Source: Lyophyllum atratum
Taxonomy: Eukaryota; Basidiomycota; Agaricomycetes; Agaricales; Lyophyllaceae
Assembly: GCA_014905825.1 (NCBI GenBank)
Contig: JACGCN010000020.1
Span: 496,001 to 560,000, forward strand
Reading direction: 5' to 3'
Length of the DNA: 64,000 nucleotides
The notes under the pieces were generated by a model. That model saw nothing but the letters and a program-made list of their open reading frames with translations. It was not told the DNA's origin and did no database searches. Shown here one piece after another: positions 10,190-20,121 of the stretch (position 1 is the stretch's first letter; each line of letters begins with the position of its first letter). The position numbers and the translations under genes are program-made.

Positions 10190-13100
10190 CTAGACGCGTC
10201 GCGGTAATTTGGAAGGCGTCTTGACGCCTTGCAACTCCAGGTAGCGGGTTAATGCCGCTAGCTGATTGCAGTTTGCATGTGGCTCCCAGGTAGTATCTCC
10301 CAGGCTCCACCGCACCTCGTATTCGAGGGTATTTTCCGGGGTCCATCTATGGCCCAGGATGTCTTCAACGAACCATTCGTGATTATCCGGCGCCCCGAAA
10401 TCATAAGGCTCCGGATGTGTACGGTTCGGAAACATTGTGTCGTTAGTTGCGTGGTGAGGACGCAACAATGATATATGAAACGTTGGATGAAGTCGGCGCT
10501 CAGATAGTGCCGCCGGCAGTTCCAACGTGTAGTTAGACGTCTCAGGCATAGCCTTAGCGACTCTGTAGGGCCCAACAAATTTAGGGCACAACTTCCTCGC
10601 TCGTCCCTTGGGCAGATTCAAATTCTTGGTTGACAAATACACCAAGTCGCCCTTCGAGATATCCGGTCCTTCAGACCGTCGCTTGTTCGCGGTGTGGGTC
10701 TGAAACACCCGCGCCTCTATAATGGCGTCGTGAGCTTCAGCCAGGTTCAGGAGCGCGCGTTTAGCGTACTCCTGGATTCCTTTGGGTAGCACGCTGTCAG
10801 AGCGTATTTCCTTAAGCATGGACGGCATATAGCCCCCATTTAGCTCAAACGGCGCAAATTTCGTCGTTCCCGACACGCTCGCATTTATCGCGAACTCTGT
10901 CAAAGGCACACGATCCACCCAATCTTTCTGGTCGTGGCGGACGACGGCGCGAAAAATCTGGCCAATGCTGCGATTGGCTCGCTCCGTCTGTCCATCCGTT
11001 TGCGGATGAAACGATGTGGACATCAGGAGCTTAGCTCCTAATAACTTGTGAAGCTCGCGCCACCAGCGCGATGTAAACTTAGAGTCTCGATCGCTTACAA
11101 TCGAGCTCGGTAGGCCATGGAGACGAACGATCTCCTTCAGGTAAACCCAGGATAGCTTTGTCGCTGTCATGGTGGTATGTATGGGTATCAAGTGCACCAT
11201 ACTGGTCATGCGACATATCACTACCCATAAGTAGTTAAAGCCTTGTGACTCGGGAAATGGTCCTATAAAGTCCATTCCGATAGAGTCCCAAGGTTTGATT
11301 GGGACTGGTAGGGAATGCAGTTTCCCTGCCGGTTTCCGTGTAGATGTCTTGGTCTGCTGGCAAAACTCGCACGTCTTGCAGAACGTCCGCACAGTATTGG
11401 CTAGCGATGGCCACCAATACCATCTTCGAATGTATTCGGTGGTGCGATCCGCCCCGAAGTGGCCCATGGTTTTGTGTGCTTGCTCAATTATCATAGTAAT
11501 GAGCTCCGGTTTTCGAGGAACACATAGAACGTCGTCTTTATTCTCGTTCTTTTTCCAAATGAGCTTGCCCTTCACAGCGAATGCGCGGTATTGCTCAGGA
11601 TTTTCTAAGATCAATGAGAATATCTTCTCATCGGCGTACCCTGATACCACTTCATGACGGATGTAAGCATCCGTCTTATCCGGGGGAGGAGCGACATTAG
11701 TCCTCCCCAATAACATATCACCAACAGTAATGTCTTGTCCACTACTGCTGATAGCATCTTGAGTGTGATGCGATGCAGCACTTGGTGCCGCCTCATCCAT
11801 TATGTCGGCCTCGATCTCGCGATCTTCTTTACGATCCTGTAATCGCTTGCTGCGACGTAATTCTTCGTCGTTCATCGCCCGAATTTCGACAACCTTTTCC
11901 ACGATCTCTTGGTACCGTGGGGCTGGTAGGTCTTCACCCGTAGGGTCAATCCGAGCGTCAGCATTGACAAAGTCATGGACATCGTAGGTATCCTTGTGCG
12001 TATCGCTTTCAAAATAGCGCGATAGGCAATCGGCTACTTTGTTAAGTTCGCCTTTCACATACGTGATGTCGAAGTTGAACTTCGACATGTATTCCATCCA
12101 ACGTCGCTGCCGAGGTGATAAGTTCACCTGGGTCTTAAAGAACTCGAGCGCCTTATGGTCGGTAATGATATGGATTTGGTATCCCACCAGTTTATCCTCC
12201 CATTTAAGTAGCGCCTCGAGAATCGCGAGGGTTTCGAGTTCATGTACAGCATAATTTTGCTGTGCATTCGTAAATTTCTTGGACATGAATCCAGCTGGCT
12301 GCGCTTGGATCCACGTAGGTCCTTGCCCATACATAGCGCCGACGCCTGACTTAGAGGCGTCGCATATAAGCCATATGGGTTCGCCTGTTTCCGGTTTGAT
12401 AGGCCGAATGATAGGCGTAGTACAACAAATATGCTTGATCATTTCAAAGCATCGCTGGTGTAGGGGTCTCCAATAAAAGGGCGACCCATTCTCGGTCATC
12501 GCCATTAGCGGTCCAGTATACGCCGTGATATCTGGGAGAAAGTGTCCCAGATAGTTGACTAGTCCAACGAATCGTTGAATATCATTGTAGTTGCGTGGTG
12601 TTCTCCATTCCCGGATGCGTGCTAATTTATCCGCATCTGGGTGGATTCCTTGGTCGTCGATTATATGACCAAGGCAGTCGATTCGGTCCGAGTACAGTTC
12701 GCACTTTTTCCACTTCAGATACAGGGACTGTTCGCGTAACCGTTCGAATATAACACGAAGGTGTGCTTCGTGCTCTTCAATAGAGTTCGAGAATATAAAA
12801 ATGTCGTCCAGGTAGACGTGCATAAACTTCCCAATGACGTCTCGAAATATAGACGTCATTAACCGTTGAAAGGTAGCGGGGGCATTGCAGTCCCCGATTT
12901 GCATAATGTTGCTGGTGTATGTACCAGCAATCGTCGCAAACGCAGTTTTATGGACGTCCTTCTCGAGGATGCGTACTTGTTCATACGCGTCTGTAAGATC
13001 AATCTTCGACCGTATTTTGCCACGGGCGACGTCTTCTCGTATGATTTCCTGGTCCGGTAACGGGGTTACGTCTTTGACTGTATTGTCATTTCGTTGCCGC

Positions 13101-14134
13101 GCATCCAATGGTGTTCTGAGGGAGCCGTCCTTTTTCGGTATACATAACAGCGGTGCTGCCTGTTTCACCGAACACGGCTCCCACCACTTGGTGTCCGTAT
13201 ATTTATTAACCTTCGCGTAGAATTCCTCGCGAAGGGACATAGGACATCGTGGTGTGTGGTAATTGTACTGCTTGTCTTCATCGATGAGGTTTATTTCATG
13301 GTTAACCTCTCGCCAGGGTGGTAGTTCCGGTTTAGTACCACCCACGATGTCTTCAAACTCATCATGCCATTGCTGGCGGAGTCGCGGGTAGTCTTCTCGG
13401 GTAAGGCCTATATTAGCGGCCTTGCCCTTTCCGTTATCAGTCCTTGCAGCGCGTATGGACGCTGCATCTTGCTTGCTAGGTTTATGATCGAACCTAGCAC
13501 GCATCTTCACCAGCGAAAACTCGCTCTCGTCTCTGACTGGAAGCCTATATAGTGGCCTCTTCGATCGTCGACGATTCATTATGAAGTTCACCTCCGATGG
13601 TTCCGAGACTTCGCGTGGTTGTGCATTTCGATACACGTCTCCTTGCATAGTTCGGGTTCTGCCCTCGGTAGCTCTTATAGAAGCTATCACGGCGTTCCAT
13701 TCCTGAGGCATTCTAGGGTCGATCATCCACTCATAGTCTGGATGTGGTGTCGGTTGGTCCCAGAACGACTGATGGCTTGACTTCGAGTACGGTTCTGACC
13801 CCGTATCTCGATCCGCTTCGTTCGTTTTCGGCACTTGAGGTGCATGTTGTTGCTCATCGCTCGTAGGAGGCTCTTTCCGAGCCTTCTGGTGTTTTTTACT
13901 TGGTTTTTTCTTTGGTAGAGGTGGTATATCCCCCCCTTCCAGAGTTTCTTGAAACTCTTCCTCGGACAGTAATAATGCTGGATGATCCTTAGGTAGGCTG
14001 TTTACCGACCTACCCTCATCACTGAATTCGTCATCGTCTTCCATGGTCGCCTTCTTCCCGCCAGTAGATAGAAGGGCCGATGGACCCTTCGAGGAACCTG
14101 GTGTATTCTCAGATTCCTCCACCACTGCTTTGAG
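10190..14134 (-). CDS. pol: Pol of element A: RT, RNase H, integrase, chromodomain
   Basis: The open frame directly follows the gag-protease UGA in the same frame. No ATG lies near the start; the first is in the motif KKATMEDDDEF. Domains in order, numbered from a GTG at 14125: reverse transcriptase with KIDLTDAYEQVR and the catalytic YLDDI at about 430-440; RNase H with the ICDAS and DHKALEF motifs at about 580-655; integrase HHCC zinc finger (H...H, CKTCEFC) at about 880-915; DDE core (MDFIGPF, VSDRDSKFTS, TDGQTERANRS) at about 945-1045; then CPKFVGPYRV. A C-terminal chromodomain (EYEVRWSLGDTTWEPH) lies at about 1250-1300. Chromodomains of this clade direct insertion to marked chromatin. 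The frame is fully open, so the element may be autonomous. Confidence 0.95.
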   Translation of the reverse strand, partial: LKAVVEESENTPGSSKGPSALLSTGGKKATMEDDDEFSDEGRSVNSLPKDHPALLLSEEEFQETLEGGDIPPLPKKKPSKKHQKARKEPPTSDEQQHAPQVPKTNEADRDTGSEPYSKSSHQSFWDQPTPHPDYEWMIDPRMPQEWNAVIASIRATEGRTRTMQGDVYRNAQPREVSEPSEVNFIMNRRRSKRPLYRLPVRDESEFSLVKMRARFDHKPSKQDAASIRAARTDNGKGKAANIGLTREDYPRLRQQWHDEFEDIVGGTKPELPPWREVNHEINLIDEDKQYNYHTPRCPMSLREEFYAKVNKYTDTKWWEPCSVKQAAPLLCIPKKDGSLRTPLDARQRNDNTVKDVTPLPDQEIIREDVARGKIRSKIDLTDAYEQVRILEKDVHKTAFATIAGTYTSNIMQIGDCNAPATFQRLMTSIFRDVIGKFMHVYLDDIFIFSNSIEEHEAHLRVIFERLREQSLYLKWKKCELYSDRIDCLGHIIDDQGIHPDADKLARIREWRTPRNYNDIQRFVGLVNYLGHFLPDITAYTGPLMAMTENGSPFYWRPLHQRCFEMIKHICCTTPIIRPIKPETGEPIWLICDASKSGVGAMYGQGPTWIQAQPAGFMSKKFTNAQQNYAVHELETLAILEALLKWEDKLVGYQIHIITDHKALEFFKTQVNLSPRQRRWMEYMSKFNFDITYVKGELNKVADCLSRYFESDTHKDTYDVHDFVNADARIDPTGEDLPAPRYQEIVEKVVEIRAMNDEELRRSKRLQDRKEDREIEADIMDEAAPSAASHHTQDAISSSGQDITVGDMLLGRTNVAPPPDKTDAYIRHEVVSGYADEKIFSLILENPEQYRAFAVKGKLIWKKNENKDDVLCVPRKPELITMIIEQAHKTMGHFGADRTTEYIRRWYWWPSLANTVRTFCKTCEFCQQTKTSTRKPAGKLHSLPVPIKPWDSIGMDFIGPFPESQGFNYLWVVICRMTSMVHLIPIHTTMTATKLSWVYLKEIVRLHGLPSSIVSDRDSKFTSRWWRELHKLLGAKLLMSTSFHPQTDGQTERANRSIGQIFRAVVRHDQKDWVDRVPLTEFAINASVSGTTKFAPFELNGGYMPSMLKEIRSDSVLPKGIQEYAKRALLNLAEAHDAIIEARVFQTHTANKRRSEGPDISKGDLVYLSTKNLNLPKGRARKLCPKFVGPYRVAKAMPETSNYTLELPAALSERRLHPTFHISLLRPHHATNDTMFPNRTHPEPYDFGAPDNHEWFVEDILGHRWTPENTLEYEVRWSLGDTTWEPHANCNQLAALTRYLELQGVKTPSKLPRRV

Positions 14135-14137
14135 TCA
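14135..14137 (-). promoter_or_regulatory. In-frame UGA between gag-protease and pol (readthrough site candidate)
   Basis: Context on the element strand is GAA TGA CTC AAA; pol continues in the same frame with no further stop. Element B has GAA TGA CTG GCC at the same place. UGA followed by CU is a leaky context known for readthrough, best known as UGA CUA. Confidence 0.6.
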
Positions 14138-17100
14138 TTCTTTCCGTTTTTCCAAGGATCGATGGCGTCTAATGCGGCCATCGGTATCCTCCAGGCTGAT
14201 CCGGATCGCCGGAGTCGCCTTCCCATTAACGACCACTTCGTTACGGTGAAAGTCCAATACGACTTTATTGGCCCGCATGAAAGGCGTGCCAACCACTACG
14301 TCATATCGGTCAAAGTTAGCCAGGTCCATATAAACCTGGCCTTCAAACCCTGGCACGATCATGTCGACCATTGTGCCAAAGTTTACAGTGGCTCGACTCC
14401 CTTTAGTGCCGAGCTGTAGGATCAATGGATCCTCCAGTGGTGATACTCGAATATTCGCGACCTGCGCGAACGATGGTGTCAACCCAGTAGTAGTACTACC
14501 AGAGTCCCATAGTGTCCAGGCTTCATGCCCGCCCACCGTTGTATAGGTGACGAGGCATTCCTTGTCATCGATAGGGAGTACTGGGCGGGCGATCTTGTCC
14601 TTCCCAGTACGTACCTTGGCTCGCCGTGGGCGAGCCTCCTCGTTTCGATTATCCGATACAACAAGTTCAGTCATAGCGAACATCCGCTCGGTAGTATCTT
14701 CCCGAGCATAGTAGTCATTGTCGTAAACATCCAGTTCCACATAGGATTCATGGTCGTCTTCAGTGTCCGCCTCCGATTCGGGGCGTTCACTATCGGTGTC
14801 CTCTGATTGACCGTCTGACGTCTGATCGCCCTCGGTTTCAGAGCCCTCGCCCGGAGCCGCTGTATGAGCTGCTCTAACAAACGCTCGTGGCTGTTTGGGC
14901 TTCGGGCAATTCCTTGCGAAGTGGTCTTTAGAACCACAGTTGAAGCACCCGTCATTAGCGGGAGCCTTGTTGTAGTCCGGGCGACGATTCTCGCCCGCCT
15001 TCGCTACCGGTTTCGCAACGGGCTTGCCACCTTGCTGACCACCTGAGCGTGGTTTGAATTCACCACGCCCTTGGGGTTTGTACTCCTGTGGTTTCCGGAA
15101 TGGTTTGTCGTTACCGGTACCATACGATCGTCTCGCTCGGTTGAATGGTTGTGGGGTAGACAATCGTCCCCCAGCTGGTCTCCGAGCCGGTGTCGCAGGT
15201 GTCGGTTTCAACGCTATCTCGTCCTCGAGTAAGTCCGCAGTTTTCTTGGCTGCCTGATAAGCAAGGCCAAGAGCTAAGAACTCGTCCGCGGTATTGACTT
15301 CAGGCGATAATCCTTCCTCAATGAGGTGGATTCGCATGTCTTGCGGGAGAGTTCGTAAGAACTTCCATAAGAACGTATAATCATCCGTTCTAGCTGCCAT
15401 GTTTTGAGCATGATCTACAAGGTCGTCATATAGACCTTGTATTCCCTTGCTGGATGAGTACTTCACAGCGTTGAAGTCCTTGCGAGCGTCTTGCATGGTC
15501 GACGGTAGGATGAACCGGTCATACAGCCCCAGAACGACGTCCTCAAACGTCCAATGCTGCTTATCCCGGTTGACGTGAATAACATGGCGATTGTACCACT
15601 TTCTGGCTTCGCCTTCCAAGAATTCTGAAGCTATAAGAACGCGCTCTTGGTCGCGTTCCTGTCCTCCAAACTGGCTCACAGCCAGCATCACGACTAAGCT
15701 GGCTAACCACTCTTCTAAGTCTCCGAACTTCGCGCTACCGGAGTAGGTACCTACGGACTTTGCGTCCGCACGTCGTGATTTCATCCCATCCGGTAATGAT
15801 AACCGTGTGGCGAGTCGTTCATGAATCAGTCGACGCAATCGCTCATGCATCTTCAACTTATGTTGCTGCCCAGCAGCTTGGATTCCGTCCGCAATCGATT
15901 GACTGCGCCGGATTGGTTCTGGCATATAATAGCCTCGACTCATAGATCGAGGCTGTGCTGGTGACGGGGGTGCGTCGATACGCACCCGGTAATCCTGATG
16001 GCCTTCCGCCACCGGTAACAAGGGTATCTCCTCGGTACTTTCGTCCTTTATGTCGACAGTGGTTCCCTGTTTCTGAGACCACTGTCTAGCCATCTCGTCG
16101 ATAGGTACATGACCTTCGAATACAACGCCTTGGTCGTCGTAGTTGGACACCCTGCTTGTAGCAAGGTCAGCGTTACGCAGTTGTTGATACGCAACGCGAT
16201 CCTTCCAGTCCTTAGCCATCGGTATGCGAGCTAAGGTTGGCACTTGTATTCCTAGCGCTTCAGTCGCGCTCCTAGTAGGCATGTTGGTGTCGCGCACTGC
16301 AGAGGGTGGTTCATACGACGAATCACTCGGAGGGTTACGCTTAGGTCCCTGCGAGATGGATTGAAAACGCTCTCGAGTCTGCTTTTCACGCTTAGCTGCC
16401 GCTCGACGACGTCGATAGTCGTCCTTAGATTCACCCGGATGCCTTGCCTGGTGAAGGGCCGATACCGCTAATGCCGCTTCATCCAACGGCATCTCGGACT
16501 CGTTCCCTCTAGCGTATGGAGTGATATTCTCCGTACGCGCCTTTCCTTTTCCTTTGTCGAGGGCCGCCTTGCGGATGGTAGGGCTGCCGACAATAGAACT
16601 CACTGCGGAAGTTGATGTTCCCTTAGGGTATTTCCTTCTATATTCCTTGACTACTACGGACAGTGCAGGAATAAATCGATCAGCGTAATTTACCGCTGAC
16701 CGCCCGGCACTCCGATTGATACCTGTATCGATCGCAACGAGGTGTTCAGCACGTTGCTCTAGCCTATGCCGCCGATGCTCGCTTTGCACATCGGTGGTAC
16801 TCCAAAATTGCGTCGCCTTCAACGCAATATACGCTTCCCGTTGGGATGCGCGTTCGTTTTCCTCGGGATCGGTCAAATCGTCCGGATCCGATGGCGGGTA
16901 AACAATGGCGGGCGCGATGGCGGGTGCGATCCCGATTGCGCCCGGTCCTAGCCTGCTGTCTGGCCACCGTGAGGTTCCCGAAGGTTGCCCGGCGTCAGGT
17001 CGATCTACCCTGCCGCGATCTTGAGGGAGTAGTTCTGGTAGTGCCGGGTATATGTTCGATCCCGGATTTGTCTGTACCTCGGCAGTGCCAAGGCCCAGAT

Positions 17101-17245
17101 GGTTGAAGGCTGGTGGACTATAGCCACCAGCCCATGATCCCGCCGCCTCCATTGCTGGGAATGGTACTGGCTGTGGCGTTTGCGCACCCGGCCAGTTGTC
17201 GTTGTCGTGAGACAAGTCGTCTTGCGGTGTGGGAACGTTGGTCAT
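14135..17245 (-). CDS. gag: Gag-protease of element A
   Basis: First ATG at 17245 (MTNVPTPQDDLSHD), 1036 residues. A disordered N-terminal half is followed by a capsid-like region at about 500-700 (TYSGSAKFGDLEEWL, EGEARKWYNRHVIHVNRD). A CCHC zinc knuckle, CFNCGSKDHFARNC, lies at about 767. A retropepsin domain lies at about 913 with the active-site motif LWDSGSTTTG and, later, VVVGTPFMR. So structural protein and protease are fused in one frame, and pol is separate behind a UGA. The homologue in element B is 1154 residues with the same order. Confidence 0.93.
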   Translation of the reverse strand: MTNVPTPQDDLSHDNDNWPGAQTPQPVPFPAMEAAGSWAGGYSPPAFNHLGLGTAEVQTNPGSNIYPALPELLPQDRGRVDRPDAGQPSGTSRWPDSRLGPGAIGIAPAIAPAIVYPPSDPDDLTDPEENERASQREAYIALKATQFWSTTDVQSEHRRHRLEQRAEHLVAIDTGINRSAGRSAVNYADRFIPALSVVVKEYRRKYPKGTSTSAVSSIVGSPTIRKAALDKGKGKARTENITPYARGNESEMPLDEAALAVSALHQARHPGESKDDYRRRRAAAKREKQTRERFQSISQGPKRNPPSDSSYEPPSAVRDTNMPTRSATEALGIQVPTLARIPMAKDWKDRVAYQQLRNADLATSRVSNYDDQGVVFEGHVPIDEMARQWSQKQGTTVDIKDESTEEIPLLPVAEGHQDYRVRIDAPPSPAQPRSMSRGYYMPEPIRRSQSIADGIQAAGQQHKLKMHERLRRLIHERLATRLSLPDGMKSRRADAKSVGTYSGSAKFGDLEEWLASLVVMLAVSQFGGQERDQERVLIASEFLEGEARKWYNRHVIHVNRDKQHWTFEDVVLGLYDRFILPSTMQDARKDFNAVKYSSSKGIQGLYDDLVDHAQNMAARTDDYTFLWKFLRTLPQDMRIHLIEEGLSPEVNTADEFLALGLAYQAAKKTADLLEDEIALKPTPATPARRPAGGRLSTPQPFNRARRSYGTGNDKPFRKPQEYKPQGRGEFKPRSGGQQGGKPVAKPVAKAGENRRPDYNKAPANDGCFNCGSKDHFARNCPKPKQPRAFVRAAHTAAPGEGSETEGDQTSDGQSEDTDSERPESEADTEDDHESYVELDVYDNDYYAREDTTERMFAMTELVVSDNRNEEARPRRAKVRTGKDKIARPVLPIDDKECLVTYTTVGGHEAWTLWDSGSTTTGLTPSFAQVANIRVSPLEDPLILQLGTKGSRATVNFGTMVDMIVPGFEGQVYMDLANFDRYDVVVGTPFMRANKVVLDFHRNEVVVNGKATPAIRISLEDTDGRIRRHRSLEKRKE

Positions 17246-17365
17246 AGGGTCCAATAGGGTCCGAAAGGGTCCGTGGGTTTTTTGTGGGTTCTTGACGTCG
17301 GTTGGCGTCGGTTGGTGATCGAGAGTCGGTAGATGTAGCAAATTAAGCAAGTTAGCTTAAAAAAA

Positions 17366-17570
17366 TGTAACGGGGTTACGGGGGTAGGCCTTGCGTTCAC
17401 GCTAGGCGTAAGCTTGACTGGTCTGTCGATTGCTACGTCTAGGTAAATTTACAAGGTCTGCTTTGTATCTATTTACTCTAAGTCCTTTAATAGGCAACGC
17501 TGGAAGGCGTTGCCAAACAATGTGATACAGAACCCGCCTTGGGCGGGTTCCGGGTATATGCGCCCTTACA
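17366..17570 (-). repeat. LTR of element A (5' LTR in element sense)
   Basis: Second 205-bp copy, appearing identical to 6584-6788; followed by the target duplication ACTAC at 17571-17575. The base run after it on the element strand, TTTTTTTAAGCTA, is shared with element B and does not begin with the TGG expected of a tRNA 3'-end primer site. Confidence 0.95.
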
Positions 17571-17575
17571 ACTAC

Positions 17576-18950
17576 ACAAGAGATATTCCATAAGGCTGGT
17601 GCGTCGGATTTCTTTTTCCCACCCTTGAAGCGTGCTAATTTCATATAACAGGTTTATCCCCAAATGTTACAGAGAGAGAAGTGTTTGACTGCCCATCGCG
17701 AACCGCCCGACTTGTTGCGGCCTGGTATGATCTCGCTGCAGAGATGTACGAGTCACTTTGGTACGCCTGCTGCTTCTCATTTATTTCCGATTCTAATCTC
17801 ACATGCCCCAGGTCCTTTATGAAGCCGTTTTTGCGCGGATTCAAATTCGCCTGCCATCGTACAGATCGCCTGCGATATGCGGAGCGCCTGCTTGTCTATC
17901 GGAAGGACCGCACAAACCTATCACTCCGATTTAAAGAACAACTTAATGCGTTCAAGGTAAGACTGCTTGCTCAACTTTAGTAGTATTTAATGTCCTCATC
18001 TCGCCTTCAGGTATCAAATACTGCTATGCAGGACTCTGCTGAGCTATGTCCTCGGAAGCATGGTGCGCCTGCAGTGCCTTTTGACGTGTTTGAGCCCGAT
18101 CATGTCAAACGCGCCTTGATCAACGAGAATGTCGGCCTTGGCTCGCTGATCTTTGGTAACAGTCTGTGGGAAGTCCTTCATGATAAGGCAGGACTTCCAA
18201 TAGGATGTCTCACCCCCCAAAATTTGCTCGTAGATTATTTCTGTGATCCATCCTGTGAGTTTTCTACGCCTTTATCATTTTCTTCCTAACTAACAGACAA
18301 TTCAGTTGACCATTCAACCTGGCTCTATCCGAATGGATATAGCTTTCTGTTCAATGAAGCTGCGGGTCGCCAAGGCATGACTGCTTGGGCAAAGACCCTG
18401 TTATATAGGATTGCTAACACCCACGTATGGACCATCATTCCAACGTACCCCTGTAACTCCTGTCCGGATATGCCGCCTTCGAAATCAGCGGGGCGATCAA
18501 GCCAATCCTCAAAATTAAAGGTATCGAACTCTGATCAGGAGTCTACCAGTGTTTCACTGATAGAAGGACAAGAACGGTCGCGTCTATTGATGCGGAATGT
18601 GACCCGGCATTCAGACATCATGACTGTAGGTCCTCTTGATTTCTGTGGCACTGCAGAGATCGTCCATGGGCAAGGAGGAAAGGAACTGTGAGTACCTTGT
18701 TTCGTTCACAGGTTATTCATCTGTTCTGACTGCCGTCACCCATGCCCTGCTTAGAGTTATGGTGTGCAAGCTAGACCCTCGACATTCAGCTTTGTCACTC
18801 AAAAGACAGATTCTTGGAGCAGCAGCTGCCAAGCTGAAGGGCAAGGGCCTTGATCGTATTGGGATTCGTCCGAACGAGCGGAAAAGGCTACTCAGCAGTT
18901 TAGAGGTGGCTGACTTGGCTGACCACCGGCGAAAAAGACACCATCTATAG
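17576..18950 (+). pseudogene. Unknown element gene, 3' part, separated by element A
   Basis: Continues the frame broken at 6583. Exons are 17576-17598 (rest of exon 4), 17652-17760, 17812-17956, 18011-18254, 18306-18687 and 18755-18950, ending TAG. All introns are 50-67 bp with good GT and AG signals, and phases match at each junction. The protein part contains CPRKHGAP, VGLGSLIFGNSLWEVLHDK and a Cys-Pro-Cys-rich PTYPCNSCPDMPP, then a basic C-terminus (RKRHHL). I recognise no family. Its place beside the left terminus, facing the integrase and kinase genes, suggests a function for the element, but that is inference. Expression across an 11-kb insertion as an intron seems unlikely. Confidence 0.65.
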
Positions 18951-19791
18951 CAATATTTTGTTATTTACACGTTCTAGTAATACCTCTAATGAATTATGAT
19001 ACTATTTTCACCTACACGCCTATGGAGCACCCTCAGAAATAGCCAGCACGGAACAACCTCATGCAACGAACCTCATGCAACTCCCTCGGGTCCCGCGGGG
19101 CCCGTCTTCCCTCGTTCCCCCCTCGTTCCTTCTCCTCCTTATTCCTACCTAGACACTGACCCGCCTTGTTCCGTCTCCCCTCGTTCCTCCCTCATTCCTC
19201 CTCCTCCTTAGGCAGAGGAACAGCCTGAGCTCATGTCATGATTCTTCCAGGGACCACATTCTGACTGGCTTCGATCTCGACGCGAGACTCGGCGTGGGGA
19301 TGGGGGCGTGGATGGGGTGTCCTGGTCGTCGTCATGAGATGGTGTTGGGACGTGGATGGGGTGTCCTGGTCGTTGTCATGAGATGGTGGAGGTTGTGGCA
19401 TGTATCTTGGGGAGGGCCGCTTTTTGTCAGCTCGGCGAGACTCGGAGACTCGGGGGCGTGGATGCGGGCAGATCATGTCGGTTGAATGGTTGGCCTAGTG
19501 AGCGGGATGGGAGCTCAGGGAGTCGTCGATGGTGCTACTCGTTGTGGGGTTGGGATTGGATGTGCTGTGGGCAGTTCGGGGCGACATAGGTGTGATAGAC
19601 CTGTGGAATCAGTGGCTAGGTAGGAAGGGAAGGGAGAAGAGAGCAAGGGAGAGGATACTCACGAATTTACAATAGAGGCTGCAGGTGGCGTTGCACTCGC
19701 CTCGACGCGAGACTTGGTTGCACTCGCCTCGACGCGAGACTTGGTTGCACTCGCCTCGACGCGACTTGGCGAGACTCGGTGAGACTCGGCG
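18951..19791. repeat. Gene-free repeat-rich tract before element B
   Basis: Contains a pyrimidine-rich run at about 19085-19210 (repeated CTCGTTCC and CTCCTCCTTA). A minisatellite lies at about 19290-19440 with units of about 40 bp containing GGATGGGGTGTCCTGGTCGT. A 27-bp tandem repeat lies at 19690-19766 (GTTGCACTCGCCTCGACGCG unit start, two full and one partial copy). The same 40-bp units reappear right of element B from 31264, so element B split this array. Confidence 0.75.
19690..19766 (+). repeat. 27-bp tandem repeat, about 2.9 copies
   Basis: Units start at 19690, 19717 and 19744; each contains the palindromic core CTCGACGCGAG. No coding sense. Confidence 0.85.
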
Positions 19792-19993
19792 TGTAACGGG
19801 CACGGTCAACGCCTATAGCGCTGACCGTAATGTTTGGCAATACCATGTTTGGCAACGCCTTCGGCGCTGCCTATATAAACGGTTGTGTACAATAGATGTA
19901 AACAAGCCCTTGTAAACTCGTGTATAGCAATAGTACCCATTGGTCAAGCTTACCACGCAACGCAAGGCATCCCTCTGTAGCGCCCGCGCTACA
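19792..19993 (+). repeat. 5' LTR of element B
   Basis: 202 bp, TGTAACGGGC...GCGCTACA, appearing identical to the 3' copy. A TATATAA box at 19872-19878 is the likely core promoter for the genomic RNA. The leader begins TTTTTTAAGCTACC, like element A. Confidence 0.95.
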
Positions 19994-20121
19994 TTTTTTT
20001 AAGCTACCCAAAAGTGCTTAACTATCCACTTATTCTATTATCTGGCGCTCATATCTTATCTTAACCCCTTCGACACTCTTCCGGCACCCTTAACCCAATC
20101 CGGACGACTTCGATCAAGAAC

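Larger units (their letters stand above)
6584..17570 (-). mobile_element. LTR retrotransposon A (Ty3/gypsy chromovirus), complete
   Basis: Two 205-bp LTRs that look identical (6584-6788, 17366-17570) are flanked by the direct 5-bp duplication ACTAC (6579-6583 and 17571-17575). In element orientation (minus strand) the order is LTR, 120-nt leader, gag-protease, UGA, pol with chromodomain, third ORF, 338-nt noncoding region, polypurine tract, LTR. All three ORFs are open. It lies within an exon of the unknown gene of the carrier element. It is related to element B but clearly diverged from it, and lies in the opposite orientation. Confidence 0.95.

Noticed and set aside
14125..14127. GTG as a start codon for Pol of element A
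   Set aside because: GTG starts are not expected in fungal nuclear mRNA; the open frame simply continues from gag through the UGA.
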